Shown here piece after piece: positions 24,437 to 36,110 of a stretch of DNA of 64,000 nucleotides. The stretch covers positions 1,364,001 through 1,428,000 of the forward strand of contig JAACJK010000002.1 of assembly GCA_013368325.1 (NCBI GenBank). The letters are read 5' to 3'. The notes under the pieces are model-generated. The model made no database searches and was not told the DNA's origin. It saw only the letters and a list, made by a program, of their open reading frames with translations. The translations under genes were made by a program, and so were the position numbers. The first letter of the stretch is position 1; each line of letters opens with the position of its first letter. This DNA is from Ephemerocybe angulata (taxonomy: Eukaryota > Basidiomycota > Agaricomycetes > Agaricales > Psathyrellaceae).

Positions 24437-25263
24437 TCAAAACCTGTCGGTCTTTTGGTGTCGATGCGTCTGTGAAGTCGAACTTGACACTATCGAAGCC
24501 GTCGGGAACGCGGCCAGATCGAGACCCAAAGATGCCTTGAGAAGCTTGGCGAGCCGAACTGGCTTGCCCCGCTTATATGACTGAGACGCTTCCTAATGCG
24601 ATGCCTCATTTCGAGCAAAAAACTTGTCCCTTACTTAGTCAACTCCACCTAAATATTGGTCCAGAGAGAAGGTGGGGATTTCCAGTGTGGTTCTTATCCT
24701 TTTCTTCACAAATTTAGACGCTTTGGAGGGTAGGAGCTCAGCGGAGGCATGTTCCGACTTTGTCACAACTGGTGATCAGGCAATGGCGAGGCTGGTTTGT
24801 GACACGAGTACCAGAGCCGCAAGGTGGGGCATAAGGTTCAACTACACCGCATCCAAGCGGGATTCCGCTCAATGAGCTGTACGGTTGGTTCATCTGGTAG
24901 ACAGTCGCCCTCTACTAATTGCTTTCTTCACCCACATGTTCGCCAGTCAGATGTACTATAAGAGATGCAAGATAGAAGTATTCCACGCACCGATTCTTCC
25001 ATCTCTCAGAACCCATCTACAAATCTCCCTTTACAGGTCGCGTTACAGCGCCTAATTTGTAGAGGCACCTCTACTGGCGTGTATCAATTTATTCCTTGTA
25101 TTTGGAGAGCCGGGTGGATCCAGATTATCCATTGCTTTCGCTCTACCCAGAATGACTTTCTCTCACCGGAACAGTACGATGCTGCGATAATAACTCCCAC
25201 GATGGGACATTGCATCTGAAAGGGGCGGAATGGATTAAGCGCCCGGGATGGCGCCCACAAAGG

Positions 25264-25281
25264 CACGGGACCAGGCCCGTG
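25264..25281. promoter_or_regulatory. Conserved palindrome upstream of BTB2
   Basis: CACGGGACCAGGCCCGTG, an inverted repeat of CACGGG with a 6-base spacer, lies 111 bases before the ATG of BTB2. It is identical upstream of BTB3 (44793-44810), inside about 130 bases of shared flanking sequence. A dimeric regulator could bind it; that is inferred. Confidence 0.4.
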
Positions 25282-25391
25282 ACGTCTTTCAAATCGATAA
25301 CGATCGAACATCGTGAGCGTCTCCCTTCCTTCCTCCTCAACGAGCACGCTCGATATCCCTCCATACGCCCCGTACCAACCGATTGCTCATA

Positions 25392-26343
25392 ATGGCTGAA
25401 GAGACCACAGAGACGCTTGCTGAGACGACGTCAGCAGGTAGAGTGGAAGAATTCTACTGGGACACTGTCGTCTTCAAGGTCGCGTAACCTCATTATAGTG
25501 ATGATACCAATACCTAAGCTCGGGATCACAGGTTGAAAACTCCTTGTTCAAGGTTCCTCGAGACCAATTCATAGCGCAGTCAGAGGTGTTTGCTGGGATG
25601 TTTCTCGTTCCACGCCCGGTCGGCGATGAACAGAGTGCCGAGGGTGGGAGTGATTCCAATCCAATCGTTTTGGAGGGTTACAAAGCGGATGACTTCAAAG
25701 CACTCCTAAAAGTCCTGTATCCATCGTACGTGTCGAGTTGTTTCAATGCTTGACTGGTCACGTATCTATGTTCTGATCGCAGGTCGTCGATGGTAACGCA
25801 GCGCGAAGACCTTACCAAATCCGAATTGGCAAGTGTCTTGAGGTTATCAACTATATGGGGGATGAATAAGGTATGATAATCCCTCACCAGGGAGTCAGAT
25901 CAATACTTAATCTTAGCCCTTTCGCTCCTGTGCAGATTCGGAGTCATGCGATAAAACAACTCTCGATTGAATCCTTGGCTGAGGCTGTCCTGTCCCCCAC
26001 CGAAAAGATTACTCTAGCTCGTGAACATCGTATTTCCAAGTGGTTCTTCCAAGGCGTCACGTCCCTCGTCAAGGATAACCTATCCCTCGACGACTTGGAA
26101 ACCTCTGTTGGAATCCGGACCGCATACCGGATCCTAGGAATTAAACTCGAGTGCAATTCTTGCAGTCAATGCAGGAGAGGTGGCAGTCATACTATCATAC
26201 TCGGCTCTCCCATGAAGAAGCTAATCCGAGATGCGTTCGAGGACGAGATAAATGAGATCGTGAAGGACGAGAGGCAGTATGGGGTGGAGGAAGATGCTGA
26301 CGATGGGGAGGATAACTGTAAATTTGGGGGGATTGAGTGGTAA
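25392..26343 (+). CDS. BTB/POZ domain protein (copy 2)
   Basis: Four exons (25392-25478, 25532-25725, 25783-25870, 25936-26343) give an open frame of about 258 residues. It starts MAEETTETLAETTSAGRVEE and continues FKVPRDQFIAQSEVFAGMF, IVLEGYKADDFKALLKVLYP, LASVLRLSTIWGMNK, LSPTEKITLAREHRISKWFF and SVGIRTAYRILGIKLECNSC with a CSQC pair. It is a close paralogue of BTB3 and a more distant one of BTB1. The first intron uses the unusual donor GTCGCG. The fold suggests protein-protein contacts, perhaps as a cullin-3 adaptor, but no target can be inferred. The acidic C-terminus differs in length from that of BTB3. Confidence 0.85.
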
Positions 26344-27197
26344 ACTGACCATTCAGAGTTGATCTCCCTGTCCTTACAAGACCGGATGTTGCGTTGTTCG
26401 TGCCATAGTTGTATGTACATGTTCTCCACCTTCCTCTCGGGCCTTTATAATCACCACACGTTATTCAATGATTCTATTCCGGACAACTCTATGTCGTGAG
26501 CATCTATCCTACCGTCTACCGCGGGTCATCGCGGTAGCGACATCGGTCTATCAAATAGCCAAGGCGACTTCGATGAATGTGACCTACCGGGGCCTCTCCC
26601 GGTGTCATCTTGGCCAGTAATGGCGGTAGTGCTAACCCACTACTTACCCATCCTTTGAACACTACACACACACACACACCGCGCGCCAAACTAGTACGCA
26701 GCGCGTGATAGTCTGTGGTGCTTTGATGCACACTTATTCACTGCCTTCATTCATATTTCACACATGGTTCCCTCCTTTTGCGCATTTAGACTATATGAAT
26801 TAGGCGCCCACTGCATAACATTTTGTACCGCGTGTCATTCCAACGCGTCGGAATGCACTAATTCGAGAGCCCATACGGACTACTTTGAACGGCCGGAATA
26901 AGGAGTAAAGATGCTGGACGCCGGTTTACACCCACACTACGAATCCTGACAAGCCACACTAGGGCACGCATTATCTGGGGCCTATAGGTGTCATTTCTTG
27001 TCGATCCAAAAAATAGGCTGGCTCCGAGGCGTTCGGGAGGAGAGGGGAGTGTGAGAAATAATTATGTAATACGATGACGTAGTTATGAAACCTATTGTTC
27101 GCCCTCAGTCTTGGGTCTCTACTTCCAATCTCATCCTAGACCAAGGGTACGCGACCAACACTTTAGCACTATCCCTCTAGACCCCTGGATCCATCAG
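26344..27197. other. Intergenic with a diverged family-A 5' fragment
   Basis: At 26540-26715 the phrases catcggtctatcaaatagcc and accgcgcgccaaac, separated by extra DNA and an (AC)n run, match the 5' region of the family-A repeat. The GLTP duplication resumes at about 26937. Confidence 0.55.
27061..27081 (+). promoter_or_regulatory. Conserved upstream motif of GLTP copy 2
   Basis: ATTATGTAAT and TGACGTA are kept here with the same spacing as before GLTP copy 1. Conservation could reflect function or shared ancestry. Confidence 0.35.
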
Positions 27198-28257
27198 ATG
27201 TCCGTAAAACCGCGTTTCGAGACTGTGAAGGTCCGTTATACCGGCCGAACACAACACCCAGGATGCCGGCTGTGCATAGGCCCACGTACACCCCCTACCC
27301 GCATGCTAACAGTACCGCAATCCGTATGTCTAGTCGTTTGCCGATGTCCCAATGACCAACAGCGTCGAAACGCAATCTTTTCTCGAAGCGTCAGATGGCC
27401 TCGCAGAACTGTTCGGTGAGTTCAAGTGTCTGATACTGGGATAGAGTGAACGATACGGAGCTAAAATCTATCCTTCCATACTAGGTCTCTTCAGTTCTGT
27501 CGTCTTTGGCTTCATTCAATTAGAGCTCCGGATTAATATACATGTTTGTGCTTCTCTAAAGCAGATCGCTTTAGTTCGCTAGAAGACTATTGAGTTGACG
27601 TTCGCAATATTCTCGATATAGGGGGTTCGAAAGCGGTACGAAGCCCGGAAAGACAAGTCGGGAACTTTGGAGGCCCTGGTCGCCTCTGAATTCCAAGAGG
27701 AAGGGCCACCTCGACGCGCAACAAGGTGTCTGATTCGATTAACCCGGTGAGTAGAGAAGGGCTATTTTGCTCAATATCCTGCCTCTTTGACAACTTTCCT
27801 TGCGATCCTTTCAGAGGGTTGTCGCTCACGTGTAAAGCGCTGCAAGATATGCGAAGTGACAGTTCGGCGCAGCCGCGTGTGTGTTTTAAGCGCTCGTACG
27901 ACGAGGTACTCCGTCCTCACCACTCATTTTTTATCCGCTCCATCGTTTCCGTAAGTGACCCAAGGTTTATTTTGGCTCGTCGCCCATTCATGTGACCCTC
28001 CTCGTGCAATTGGCCCCTTCGTCACCATTTACTCCCTCCTTCCATTCACCGCTGTCTACAAGTTCGTTTGACCTTATGATCCCACTCAGGTCGCAATCCG
28101 AGCTGCACCCCACCGCCGCGACTTCTTCGAGCGCCTGGCAGAAGGCGCATCGACGGAAAAGCTGGATAAAGAGCTAGCCAAATGGCTGGCCGGACTCGAT
28201 GTCATTGTTCGTCAAATTACCGAGTTCCTTGAGAAAGGAGGATATGGGAGGGTCTGA
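27198..28257 (+). CDS. Glycolipid transfer protein (GLTP) family, copy 2
   Basis: The six-exon structure of copy 1 is kept with no stop or frameshift: MSVKPRFETVK, SFADVPMTNSVETQSFLEAS, FGFIQLELRINIH, GVRKRYEARKDKSGTLEALV, RGLSLTCKALQDM with SYDEVLRPHHSFFIRS, and a last exon ending LDVIVRQITEFLEKGGYGRV. Lipid transfer in the cytosol is the family function. One head-group residue differs from copy 1: the Asp of SDLRSNI is Glu here (LELRINI), while the Asn and the His are kept. The paralogue is therefore probably expressed or only recently released from selection, and its glycolipid preference may have changed. Intron 3 again starts GTTTG. Confidence 0.8.
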
Positions 28258-28558
28258 TAGGCCTGCGCTGTGAAAGATAGATGGGTGACCTTGCCCATTC
28301 CCCCTTTACATTTTCCGATTTTAGACTGTACTTTAAGGCTACGATGGGGTTCACGTCTAGGGACCTCTTTTCTCATCAAATCTTCCTTAGAGTGAGATAG
28401 ATGACCATTCTCTGTGACCGTAGCTACCACACTTCTTAACTACTTCAAGTTTCTTCGACACGGGAATTACATAAACCAAGGACCTAGAAAGAACTCCGTA
28501 TCACTAGTGGAAAGGGGGACATTGACGCCGCACGCTCAACGACGCGTCCCACCCGCCA

Positions 28559-28786
28559 TTATGGTTTGACATTTGAGGGACCTAAGCGGAAATCAAACGG
28601 GTAGCTCACTCGTATATATGACCCATTGCGAGCCTTGAAGTATTGGACGGCCGTCCAGTAGTTTGACTTGTCCTCTTTGAACCGGCAGGTAGTAAAAGTG
28701 GACGCCTTGGCGAGGTCGACATTTGGTCGACATTCGGATCCATCAAACGCATTCTGGAATTTGAAATCAGTATTTTGAGCTGGCAT
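28559..28786 (-). pseudogene. DUF1996 domain fragment 1
   Basis: The minus-strand frame contains NVDLAKASTFTTCRFKEDKS, NYWTAVQYFKARNGSYIRV, which is the N-terminal signature of fungal DUF1996 secreted proteins (TCTTC, SNYW, YFKARNG). Those proteins usually run to more than 300 residues; here only about 60 are present, with no signal peptide before and no continuation after. The first Cys of the TCTTC motif is Phe. A sister fragment lies at 41294-41524. Confidence 0.65.
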
Positions 28787-29407
28787 ACATCATTCTATTG
28801 GCTTGAGCCAGCGGCCGTTGAGACGTACATCCTCGTCAGATTTGATAATTGCAGGTGACTGGTATTCAACTGGTAGCTATAACCGATGTGCACCCAGCGC
28901 GCGTTGCGCGATTGGATGAACGCGCCGCATGGGAGCAAAGTAGGTCGCATTACAGGTATATTGGATTGGGATCTGAGTCTTTTGACAGAGCACTGGGTGA
29001 CTTCTCACAGTTGTGCCTCTCGAGAAGGCAAGAGTATCTCTCTCTTTTGAAGTAAGATAGGGGGAACTCAACAAAATCCTTCTCACTTCGCTTGCCTTCA
29101 CAACGAGTGACTCCGGAGAATGGGATGGTGTGGTTCGAAAGGACATTCGAACCGCTCATTACTCACGCATCTCATAGCAGTCGGACAAGGTCACGCTGTT
29201 TCAAGCTGTTAGGACTCTCCTCACTGGGCTTAACTCCCGTTCAGATTGTAGATTTGATTCTCCCAGAACCTTTAACACCACGACATACCCGTACAGTCTC
29301 TCGATTGACTGATCATGACGAACGATATGTACTGCGACTTTTTTGATCCCCACAATTCAAATACATGCTTATTCTTATTACTCCGCATCCGTGTATGGTA
29401 AATTATT
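28787..29407. other. Intergenic, no supportable gene
   Basis: Open frames here have no recognisable domain and lack splice support. This is the 3' side of the 200-residue gene at 29408. Confidence 0.4.
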
Positions 29408-30010
29408 CTAGGGGGCTGGAGAGTGAAGTTGCTGCTCATTTCTCAACCTTTTCTTCACCTCTCTGGTAGCCTCGTTGCGCCTGACCCTGAAGCTGAACCC
29501 CCCCGGGGGAGTATAGGACACCGTGTAGTAACCCTCTTCTTTATCCGACCTCCTGATATCCCAATCACGGGAGAATATGTAGGTGAAATCAGTAATCCCT
29601 GTGCTAGCTGCAACCAGGTCTCGGATCGACCGCGGGGCCTGTGCCAGGAGCTGGTCCACGGGCAAATTTCGAGCATCGTGAGCGGGGGGCCTGGAGGAGG
29701 AGCCTTGTTCTGGCTGACTCGGAAACTGGGGATGAACAAAGCTTCCTCCCCGAACGGATCTGGGGATGTCGGACGGTTGAGCTCTGCCAGTGGAGCTATG
29801 CCCCTGGGCATGGTTGGTGGAAGGTTGGACAGAGGGCTGGTAGGCCGTATAACGGGGCTGGCTGGAGCGCGGGGCCGTCGGCGGGTGAAACGATTGTGTA
29901 TTATTGTTTGACGGATAACCAGTTGGCGAAAGCGCGAGGAAGGTGGCGTGTTGTAGTGCATCCGATTGGGATGGTGTGGTTGAGGGTTTTCTCATTCTTC
30001 GAGAGCTCAT
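29408..30010 (-). CDS. Uncharacterised 200-residue protein
   Basis: An intronless frame starting with ATG and preceded by a TATA box. The first 110 residues are Ser/Pro/Gln-rich and look disordered. The last 85 look folded: LPVDQLLAQAPRSIRDLVAA, FTYIFSRDWDIRRSDKEEGY, YTVSYTPPGGFSFRVRRNEA, then a basic helix (REVKKRLRNEQQ). No signal peptide or membrane segment is present. I do not recognise a family. About 60 bases of its coding region recur at 41815-41870, where a different frame follows, so a piece of it has been copied. Confidence 0.5.
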   Translation of the reverse strand: MSSRRMRKPSTTPSQSDALQHATFLALSPTGYPSNNNTQSFHPPTAPRSSQPRYTAYQPSVQPSTNHAQGHSSTGRAQPSDIPRSVRGGSFVHPQFPSQPEQGSSSRPPAHDARNLPVDQLLAQAPRSIRDLVAASTGITDFTYIFSRDWDIRRSDKEEGYYTVSYTPPGGFSFRVRRNEATREVKKRLRNEQQLHSPAP

Positions 30011-30539
30011 CTTGGCGAGGACGAGATTGGGGGATGATATGGACGAGACGACCGGTCGTCTTACCCAGCTTTATATGCCCTGCGGTGGCCGCGCTTGGCC
30101 GTTGATGTGCACGCCCGGCAGGACAAAGCACAGATTGTGCTCGCATGAGTCTGTATCATTGACAAAGCGTACTGGCGCTTTGCTGTGGGACTGACTTTGT
30201 TGCCCAGTGGGAGTGGACAATGCACGCTTCAATGCAAATACCACTGGCCAGCTACTGGAGCTTGGCCGGGAAATCGATAATCTTATCGTACACTCCGTAG
30301 ACCCTTTCTATATAGACAGCCTTCCACTGCAGCCGGGGCAGTGCCGCTATCGATTTCAATACAATGGCACCTTGCATGCGCTGTGGCGCTTTAAATTCAA
30401 AGCAAACTTCTTCACAGCCTTCATTTCATTCATGTTCCCCACCTATGTGCACATCCTCGACTATATGAATCGAATTAGACGCTCATGACACGATGCAGAA
30501 GTATGCTGATACCGGTGCCAAAGCGCGGGGCAGGTATGT
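30011..30539. other. Intergenic
   Basis: Contains the promoter of the minus-strand gene. The phrase gactatatgaat near 30465 also occurs near 26790, suggesting shared repeat sequence. No gene is supported. Confidence 0.4.
30069..30075 (-). promoter_or_regulatory. TATA box of the 200-residue gene
   Basis: TATAAAG on the minus strand, 59 bases before the ATG at 30010. The position supports the gene call. Confidence 0.5.
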
Positions 30540-33500
30540 ACAACTCGTGCAATACACATACAAGCTGATGAACCGATAGTTTATCGTTGGAATAAAGTCC
30601 ACCCATGAACCGCGCTGGTATTCCAAAACACCTCGATCAACGGCCCAAGGTCATCGGTCTATCAAATAGCCGAAGCGGCTTCAACGCAATGCTACAGTAC
30701 CTACCGCGCGCCAAACTGCAGCGTGATAGATAGATATTCAAGTGAAGGGATGGGTGGTCAGTGACGTGTGAAAGATAGATTATGGAAGGGAGAAGGCGAA
30801 CGTACATATAAGAGTTGGAATGGAAGGGTAAGAGGGAAAGCATCGAGCGTAATAGAAGAAGGACGTGCGGCCATTGACGATGATCACGGACGGTCCCGGA
30901 ATCATCCATCGTGCAGCGCCGCCAACTGCTTCGAACACCAGCAGAAGGTATGAGGAGGGATAGAGATTGACGTCCCACACCCGACAAACCTCCCCCAAAA
31001 GAGCGTCCGTGTATAGTAAACTGGGCTAAAAAATCCAGCACAAGAGTAGAGTGTACATCACCCACTCCAAACATCGAACGTGATGCCCAGCTATCGTACA
31101 TGGACGCACCGAGGCGGCGGTTGTGTGCATGCCGAGCGACCGAACTCCAGAACATACGAGCGAGAAAGTTTCCAAAACCCACTACCCCAAATGAAGACGG
31201 CACAACTCGACCCGCCCAGCGAATAACACTAACAACAGAACCTCCGAAAAAGAGACCAGAAAATCGCAGCGTCCGTCCAACCTCCATCCAACCCCAACCG
31301 AAAGAGCACCTCATCAGCCTAACCGCCATACACAATCCAGCACGGACGTCGAGTGCGCGGCACCCACCCCAGCGCCGAACGTGGTATGCCGGCGTATCGG
31401 ACGGGACGCGCCACGGGCGAAGGTAGGGTTGCAGGGAAGCACGAACGAACCCATAAACGAAAGGCGCCATCCATGGAGGACCAAGCCACCAAGAAAGCAG
31501 AAGGGCACCACGAGAAGTACGACTAAGCCCGAGCGGAGGCAGATCACACCATCCGCACCAATAGCAAGCGCGATTACCCAGATCGTCGGGTGGCGCGCGA
31601 CGCTGTCTGTCTTTGGGTGTCAGAAAGTACGAGCAGTCGAAGAAAGCTGGACACAAACGAACGAACCCACACGCACCCAACCCCAAACCGTCCAACCCCA
31701 TAGATAATAGGAATACGACAGCAACAAAGCAGAAGGGCGCCGCCTTTGGATTTTCGGGGGACGCACAAGTGCGAGCGGAGGCGGACCACCGCCATCCGCA
31801 TCAAGAGCTCGCGAGTCTCCCCAGATCGTCGGGTGGCGCGCAACGCTGTCGTTGGGTGTCGCAGGATCGTCTTCAAGACAAAGTAGACAGAGTGAGGATC
31901 AGGATTATTGTACATACGTCCGCCATCTATCAAGCATCCATCCATCCGAGCCGCCGCCCCCGCCATATTACCCCTGCCACACGGGGCCTCCGCTCTACAG
32001 AACACTTATCGTAGCGTTCGTACAGGCGCAAGGTCGAGTCCGGGGATATGGAGGGGCGGGCGGGGGACGTTGGGAGCTCGACGAGCAGTGCTGGGGATTC
32101 GTGTGATCACAGAGACAAGCAGGGTGGGCGCCCACGTACGTACGACCGTCACGTCCCAAGCATCCACCCAAACCGCCCTTTGACTCCCCCACTGCGTACA
32201 TCCGCCGTACAGATGAAGGGAACGCGATCGGCCTAAGCGCCGATCACGTCACCATCGCGTTTGTGCGCTTAGGGCTCACATCCGTATCCCGGCGGTGTTC
32301 CGTCGGGATTTCGGATTTCATGATTTTCTATATAGCGGGTCTCTTTGCTTTCGATACGGTAGCTACTTCCACCCCCGTAGTTCACCCTCCCTCGTTCCGA
32401 CTTCCCCTCAGTGCACATCTAATCCATTTATTTGTCACTGTCTACCTACTACGAGCCATGTGAGGATCTACGACGGAGGTCCGAGCCCCCTTCGCACCCA
32501 GAGCATCTCTTCGCTCTTCACAGAACACTCACAGTAGTGCACAGCGTTCGTGCAGACGGAAGATGGACAGTGGCGGTGTAGAGGGGCGGGCGGTGGACGT
32601 TAGACCTCGAGGAGGGAGATGATTCCCCGTCCTCAGGACGGAAGTAAGGCCAAGAATCCTCGGTGTAATCAAGCGCAAGGTGCAGGGATGGCTGGAGCGA
32701 GGCGCGGAGATAGCGCGCTGGGGTCGGCGAATGGTCGGTAGGCACTCAGTGTGGGGTCTACGTCGCTCTATGCCTGAACTGACGATCGCCAGGGAGAGAA
32801 CGAGCACGATGGTGGTGGTGGTCGAGAACAAGAGACGGCTCGCGGAAGGAAAAGAAAGATGGATGGAAGCCAGCCTCCTACCCAGGCGACGTTCCGAGGG
32901 TAAATGGTAGGTACGATGGTAGGGGGGTAGGGTGTTAAAGATGCCGATCGTTCGTTCCGTTTTAGGCCATTTACCCTCTCCACGACGCCTGGCACAAAAC
33001 ATTTACAAACAAATAGCTATCGTTCTATGGTTTTGCAGGCTGGGTGGTTGCTCCCGGCCCAGTAGATCAAATAAACTTAATTTTTGTGCTCATATATGTA
33101 TTTAAACCTTAGTTGTGAAGTTTGAAATAATTCTGAGCATCTCAAGAGGCTTTCACTCACCGTAGCTAGAGCCAACTTCAGGATGACTGCATGAGTGCTT
33201 TTATAGTGTCTTCGTTAAAGTTTTAAACATTTTGAGCAGCCAGAATACCTCATATACATCATATAAGCCTTTCAGGGAGCCCTCTTTATATACATGGCCC
33301 AGAGCAATGATATATCGTCAAAGAGTAGGTATAACTAGCTATTTGTTTGTAAATGTTTTGTGCCAGGCGTCGTGGAGAGGGTAAATGGCCTAAAACGGAA
33401 CGAACGATCGGCATCTTTAACACCCTACCCCCCTACCATCGTACCTACCATTTACCCTCGGAACGTCGCCTGGGTAGGAGGCTGGATGGAAGCGGCGATT

Positions 33501-33600
33501 GATCGATCGATCGATTGATGCACCCCACGTGTCCGGCGCTTGGCAGCCCCATCGTCTCCACACAATCTTTCTCCCTCTCTCTCCTCCACTCCAGTTCTGC
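30540..33600 (+). repeat. Family-A repeat, copy 1 (interrupted by a MITE)
   Basis: The 5' part (cgctggtattccaaaacacc, catcggtctatcaaatagcc) matches copies 4 and 5. Internal modules recur, for example cacccactcc near 31058 and cacccacccc near 31357, about 300 bases apart, and gatcgtcgggtggcgcgc near 31581 and 31822. The 3' end carries the gatcgatcgatcgattgatg and ccccacgtgtccg block near 33500. Homology ends at about ctccactccagttc near 33600. The copy is split by the 614-bp MITE at 32871. Long frames on the minus strand are low-complexity products of the repeat, with no transposase motif. Confidence 0.75.
32871..33484. mobile_element. 614-bp Mutator-like MITE with identical 148-bp inverted repeats
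   Basis: The left arm (32871-33018, starting CAGCCTCCTACCCAGGCGAC) and the right arm (33337-33484) are exact reverse complements over 148 bases. The 9-mer gatggaagc flanks both ends (32862-32870 and 33485-33493); removing the element and one 9-mer restores the continuous sequence found in other family-A copies. The 318-base interior is AT-rich and has no coding frame. Long inverted repeats with a 9-bp duplication are typical of Mutator-like elements, so this is probably non-autonomous and mobilised in trans. Identical arms imply recent insertion. Confidence 0.9.
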
Positions 33601-33765
33601 AATAGCTGCTTGATACCGTTGAATCCCGTGCGCTCTTTTCCGACGCACATTTACCCATTGCACGTGCCTCGACATTAAACGTTTACGAAGGAAGCTCTTC
33701 TTATATATAAGTTTGGAAAGCCCTGTTCGTTGGATGTAGAATATGAGTAGTTCGATTGTGACTGC
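33601..33765 (+). repeat. Mosaic of GLTP- and SSP1-flanking fragments
   Basis: Bases 33601-33680 match 21833-21912 (atagctgcttgatacc, gcgctctt..ccgacgcaca) and 33705-33765 match 24080-24140 (ataagtttggaa, ccctgttcgttggatgta). The two matches are 2.2 kb apart in the source, so DNA was lost between them. The join with family-A copy 1 is abrupt. Confidence 0.65.
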
Positions 33766-36110
33766 ATGTCAAAAGACGACGACGATCGCAGACGATCCCC
33801 GAAGCCCTCGATACCTTGTAAGAAACCATCCATCCATCGTGCAGCGCACGTCAGCTGGATCGAGAATATGTAGACATGGTATCACGAAGGGAGAGAGAGA
33901 GGGAGGGAGGCAGAGAAAAGAGAGAGAGAGAAACACTCCAGACCCGACAAACCCACCAAAGGAGCGTCCATGGGAGGTAGCCGTGCTACACCCGCCAGCA
34001 CAAGAGTAAAGTGCACACCACCCACTCCAAGTGTCGAACGTGATGCCCGGCTATCGTGAATGGACGCACCAAGGGGGCAGTTGTGGTATGCAGGGCGAGC
34101 AGAGGGAGGCCTTGGGGGCGAACGAGCGAATGCAAGAGCGAACGAACAAATTTCACCAGTAGAAGATACGGTGCGGAGATGAGTGAACGAGCGAACAAGC
34201 AAACAGGACAAAGAAAGGAAAGCGAGACGCAATCGGGCCGCATAAACCACCGCCAAAAGAGCGTCCCGACGCCAAACTTGGATGACATGCGCCGGCACAG
34301 AAGTAGAGTGTACACCGCCCACTCCAAGCGCCGAACATGATACCCAGCTGGCGTGCCTGGACGCACCGAGGCGACAGTGTGCATGTAGAGCGAGCATACA
34401 AGAATGAGAATGAAGGGACGGACTTGGGGTCGAACGAGGACAAACGAACTCGATGAGGAAGAAACGAACGAACGAACGAAAGCAAGGGCAACGAACAGTG
34501 CCAAAAAGAAACCCAGAAACTAACAGTGTTCGGACATCCAGCCCACATTTTACGCCCACGGAAAGAGCATCCAGACGCTCAACCTCTCGCAAACACATGG
34601 TCCGGCACAGGGCAGAGTGCACAGCACCCACCCCCAGCGCCGAACGTGGTATGCCAGCGTATTGGCCGGGACGCGCTGCGGGCAAAGGTACGGTTGCAGG
34701 AAGGAATGTACGAACAGCCGGAGGAACGAATGGATGAGCGAGCGAAGAAGAATTGTCGAACGGACGAACTCATAAATGAACGAACCCATAGCCAAACCGT
34801 CCAACCCCATATATGCCATGAAGACGACGCCAGCGAAGCAGAAGTGCGCTACTGGATCAACACCGGCGACGCGCAAGCCCGAGCGGAGACGGATGCCCGC
34901 CGCCGCACCAAGAGCAAACGAGTCGACCGGGATGTGGCTCACAACTCTGTCGCTGGATGTCTTGCACAGGAACGACGGGGGACACAGAAAAACGGCATAT
35001 ATCCCACGAACGGCACCACCAACAAAAGTGTCAAAAAAATCAGACCCAAAACCGCAGCGTCCGGACATCCAACCTCCATCCAAGCCCCACCGAAAGAGCA
35101 TCCCATCCAGAGATCACTAATACACACGATCTGGCACAGAATAGAGTGCGCAGCACCCACCCCAGCGCCGAACGTGGTATGCCGGTGTATCGGCAGAGAC
35201 GCGCCACGGGGGAGTGAACGAACAGACGAGCAAAAAAAGAAGAAATATCGAGCGAATGAACCCATAAACGAAAGACCCCACCCCCAAAGGACAAAGACAC
35301 CAACAAGGCAGAAGGGCGCCACATCCAACTTCAGATGGGCACGCGCAAGCCCGAGCGGATCCGCACCAAGAGCTAACGAGTCTCACCAGATCGTCGGGTG
35401 GCGCGCGACGCTGCCATTGGGTGCCGGTCCGTACATAAGCCCGCCATCTATCAAGCATCCATCCATCCGACCCGCCGCCCGAACCATGTCTTCATCGCGA
35501 CGAAGCCTCCGTCCTACAGAACGCTCACTGTAGCGTTCGTACAGGCGCAAGTTCGAGCGCGGGGGTATGGAGGGGCGGGCGGGGGACGTTGGGAGCTCGA
35601 CGAGTAAGTAGGTGATTTGCGACGTGTACTGGTGATTCGTGTGATCACAGAGATAGGCAGGGTGGGCACCCCGTACGACCGTCACGTTCCAAGCCTCCGA
35701 TTTATCCAAACCGCCCTCCTAGAACCCCGGATTCCCTCCTTCTCTCCATATCTGCCCTAGAACACTCACCGTAATAGGGCGGAGCGTTCGTCTAGACGGA
35801 AGATGGAGCATGGGCATATAGAGTGGCGGATTCAGAGAACATGCGTTCAAGGCGCACCAAATGTGACCTCTACATCGCTCTAGGGCTAAGAGGACGATCG
35901 CCGACGAAGGGACGAAGACGAGATGGTGGTGGAGAAGAACAAGAGATGAACGCTATGCAAGCGGGGCTTTGATCGATCGATCGATTGATGCACCCCACGT
36001 GTCCGGGCGCTTGGCAACCCCATGACAGGCGCTGACAGTGACAGGCGTCGTCTCCACCCTTCTCCACCCTCCCTTCTCTTCTCCACCATTTCTCTTCCCG
36101 GCTCGTCGCC
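33766..36110 (+). repeat. Family-A repeat, copy 2
   Basis: Starts with gacgatcgcagacgatcccc and gtgcagcgcacgtcagctgg, as in the 5' part of copies 4 and 5. The cacccactcc/gaacgtgatgccc module lies near 34016 and 34317, and its cacccacccc/gaacgtggtatgcc variant near 34628 and 35158. The block gatcgatcgatcgattgatg with cacgtgtccgggcgcttggc lies near 35970-36020, and the copy fades after the pyrimidine-rich tail. It is non-coding. Confidence 0.75.

Larger units (their letters stand above)
23981..25391. other. Intergenic with GATTAA motif cluster
   Basis: No gene is supported. Six GATTAA hexamers lie between 24260 and 24436. The segment 24080-24140 recurs at about 33705-33765. The last 180 bases are shared with the upstream region of BTB3 and contain an 18-bp palindrome-like element (25264-25281). 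Confidence 0.5.
26937..28430 (+). repeat. GLTP segmental duplication, copy 2
   Basis: Matches 20237-21720 from ctacgaatcctgacaagcc to the end of the GLTP 3' region. The last intron is about 80 bases longer here than in copy 1 because of an insertion near 27990-28060. Confidence 0.8.

Noticed and set aside
30637..31701. 354-codon minus-strand frame in family-A copy 1
   Set aside because: It is a translation of the repeat modules, rich in Arg/Ser/Val/Cys, with no domain, and similar frames break differently in the other copies.
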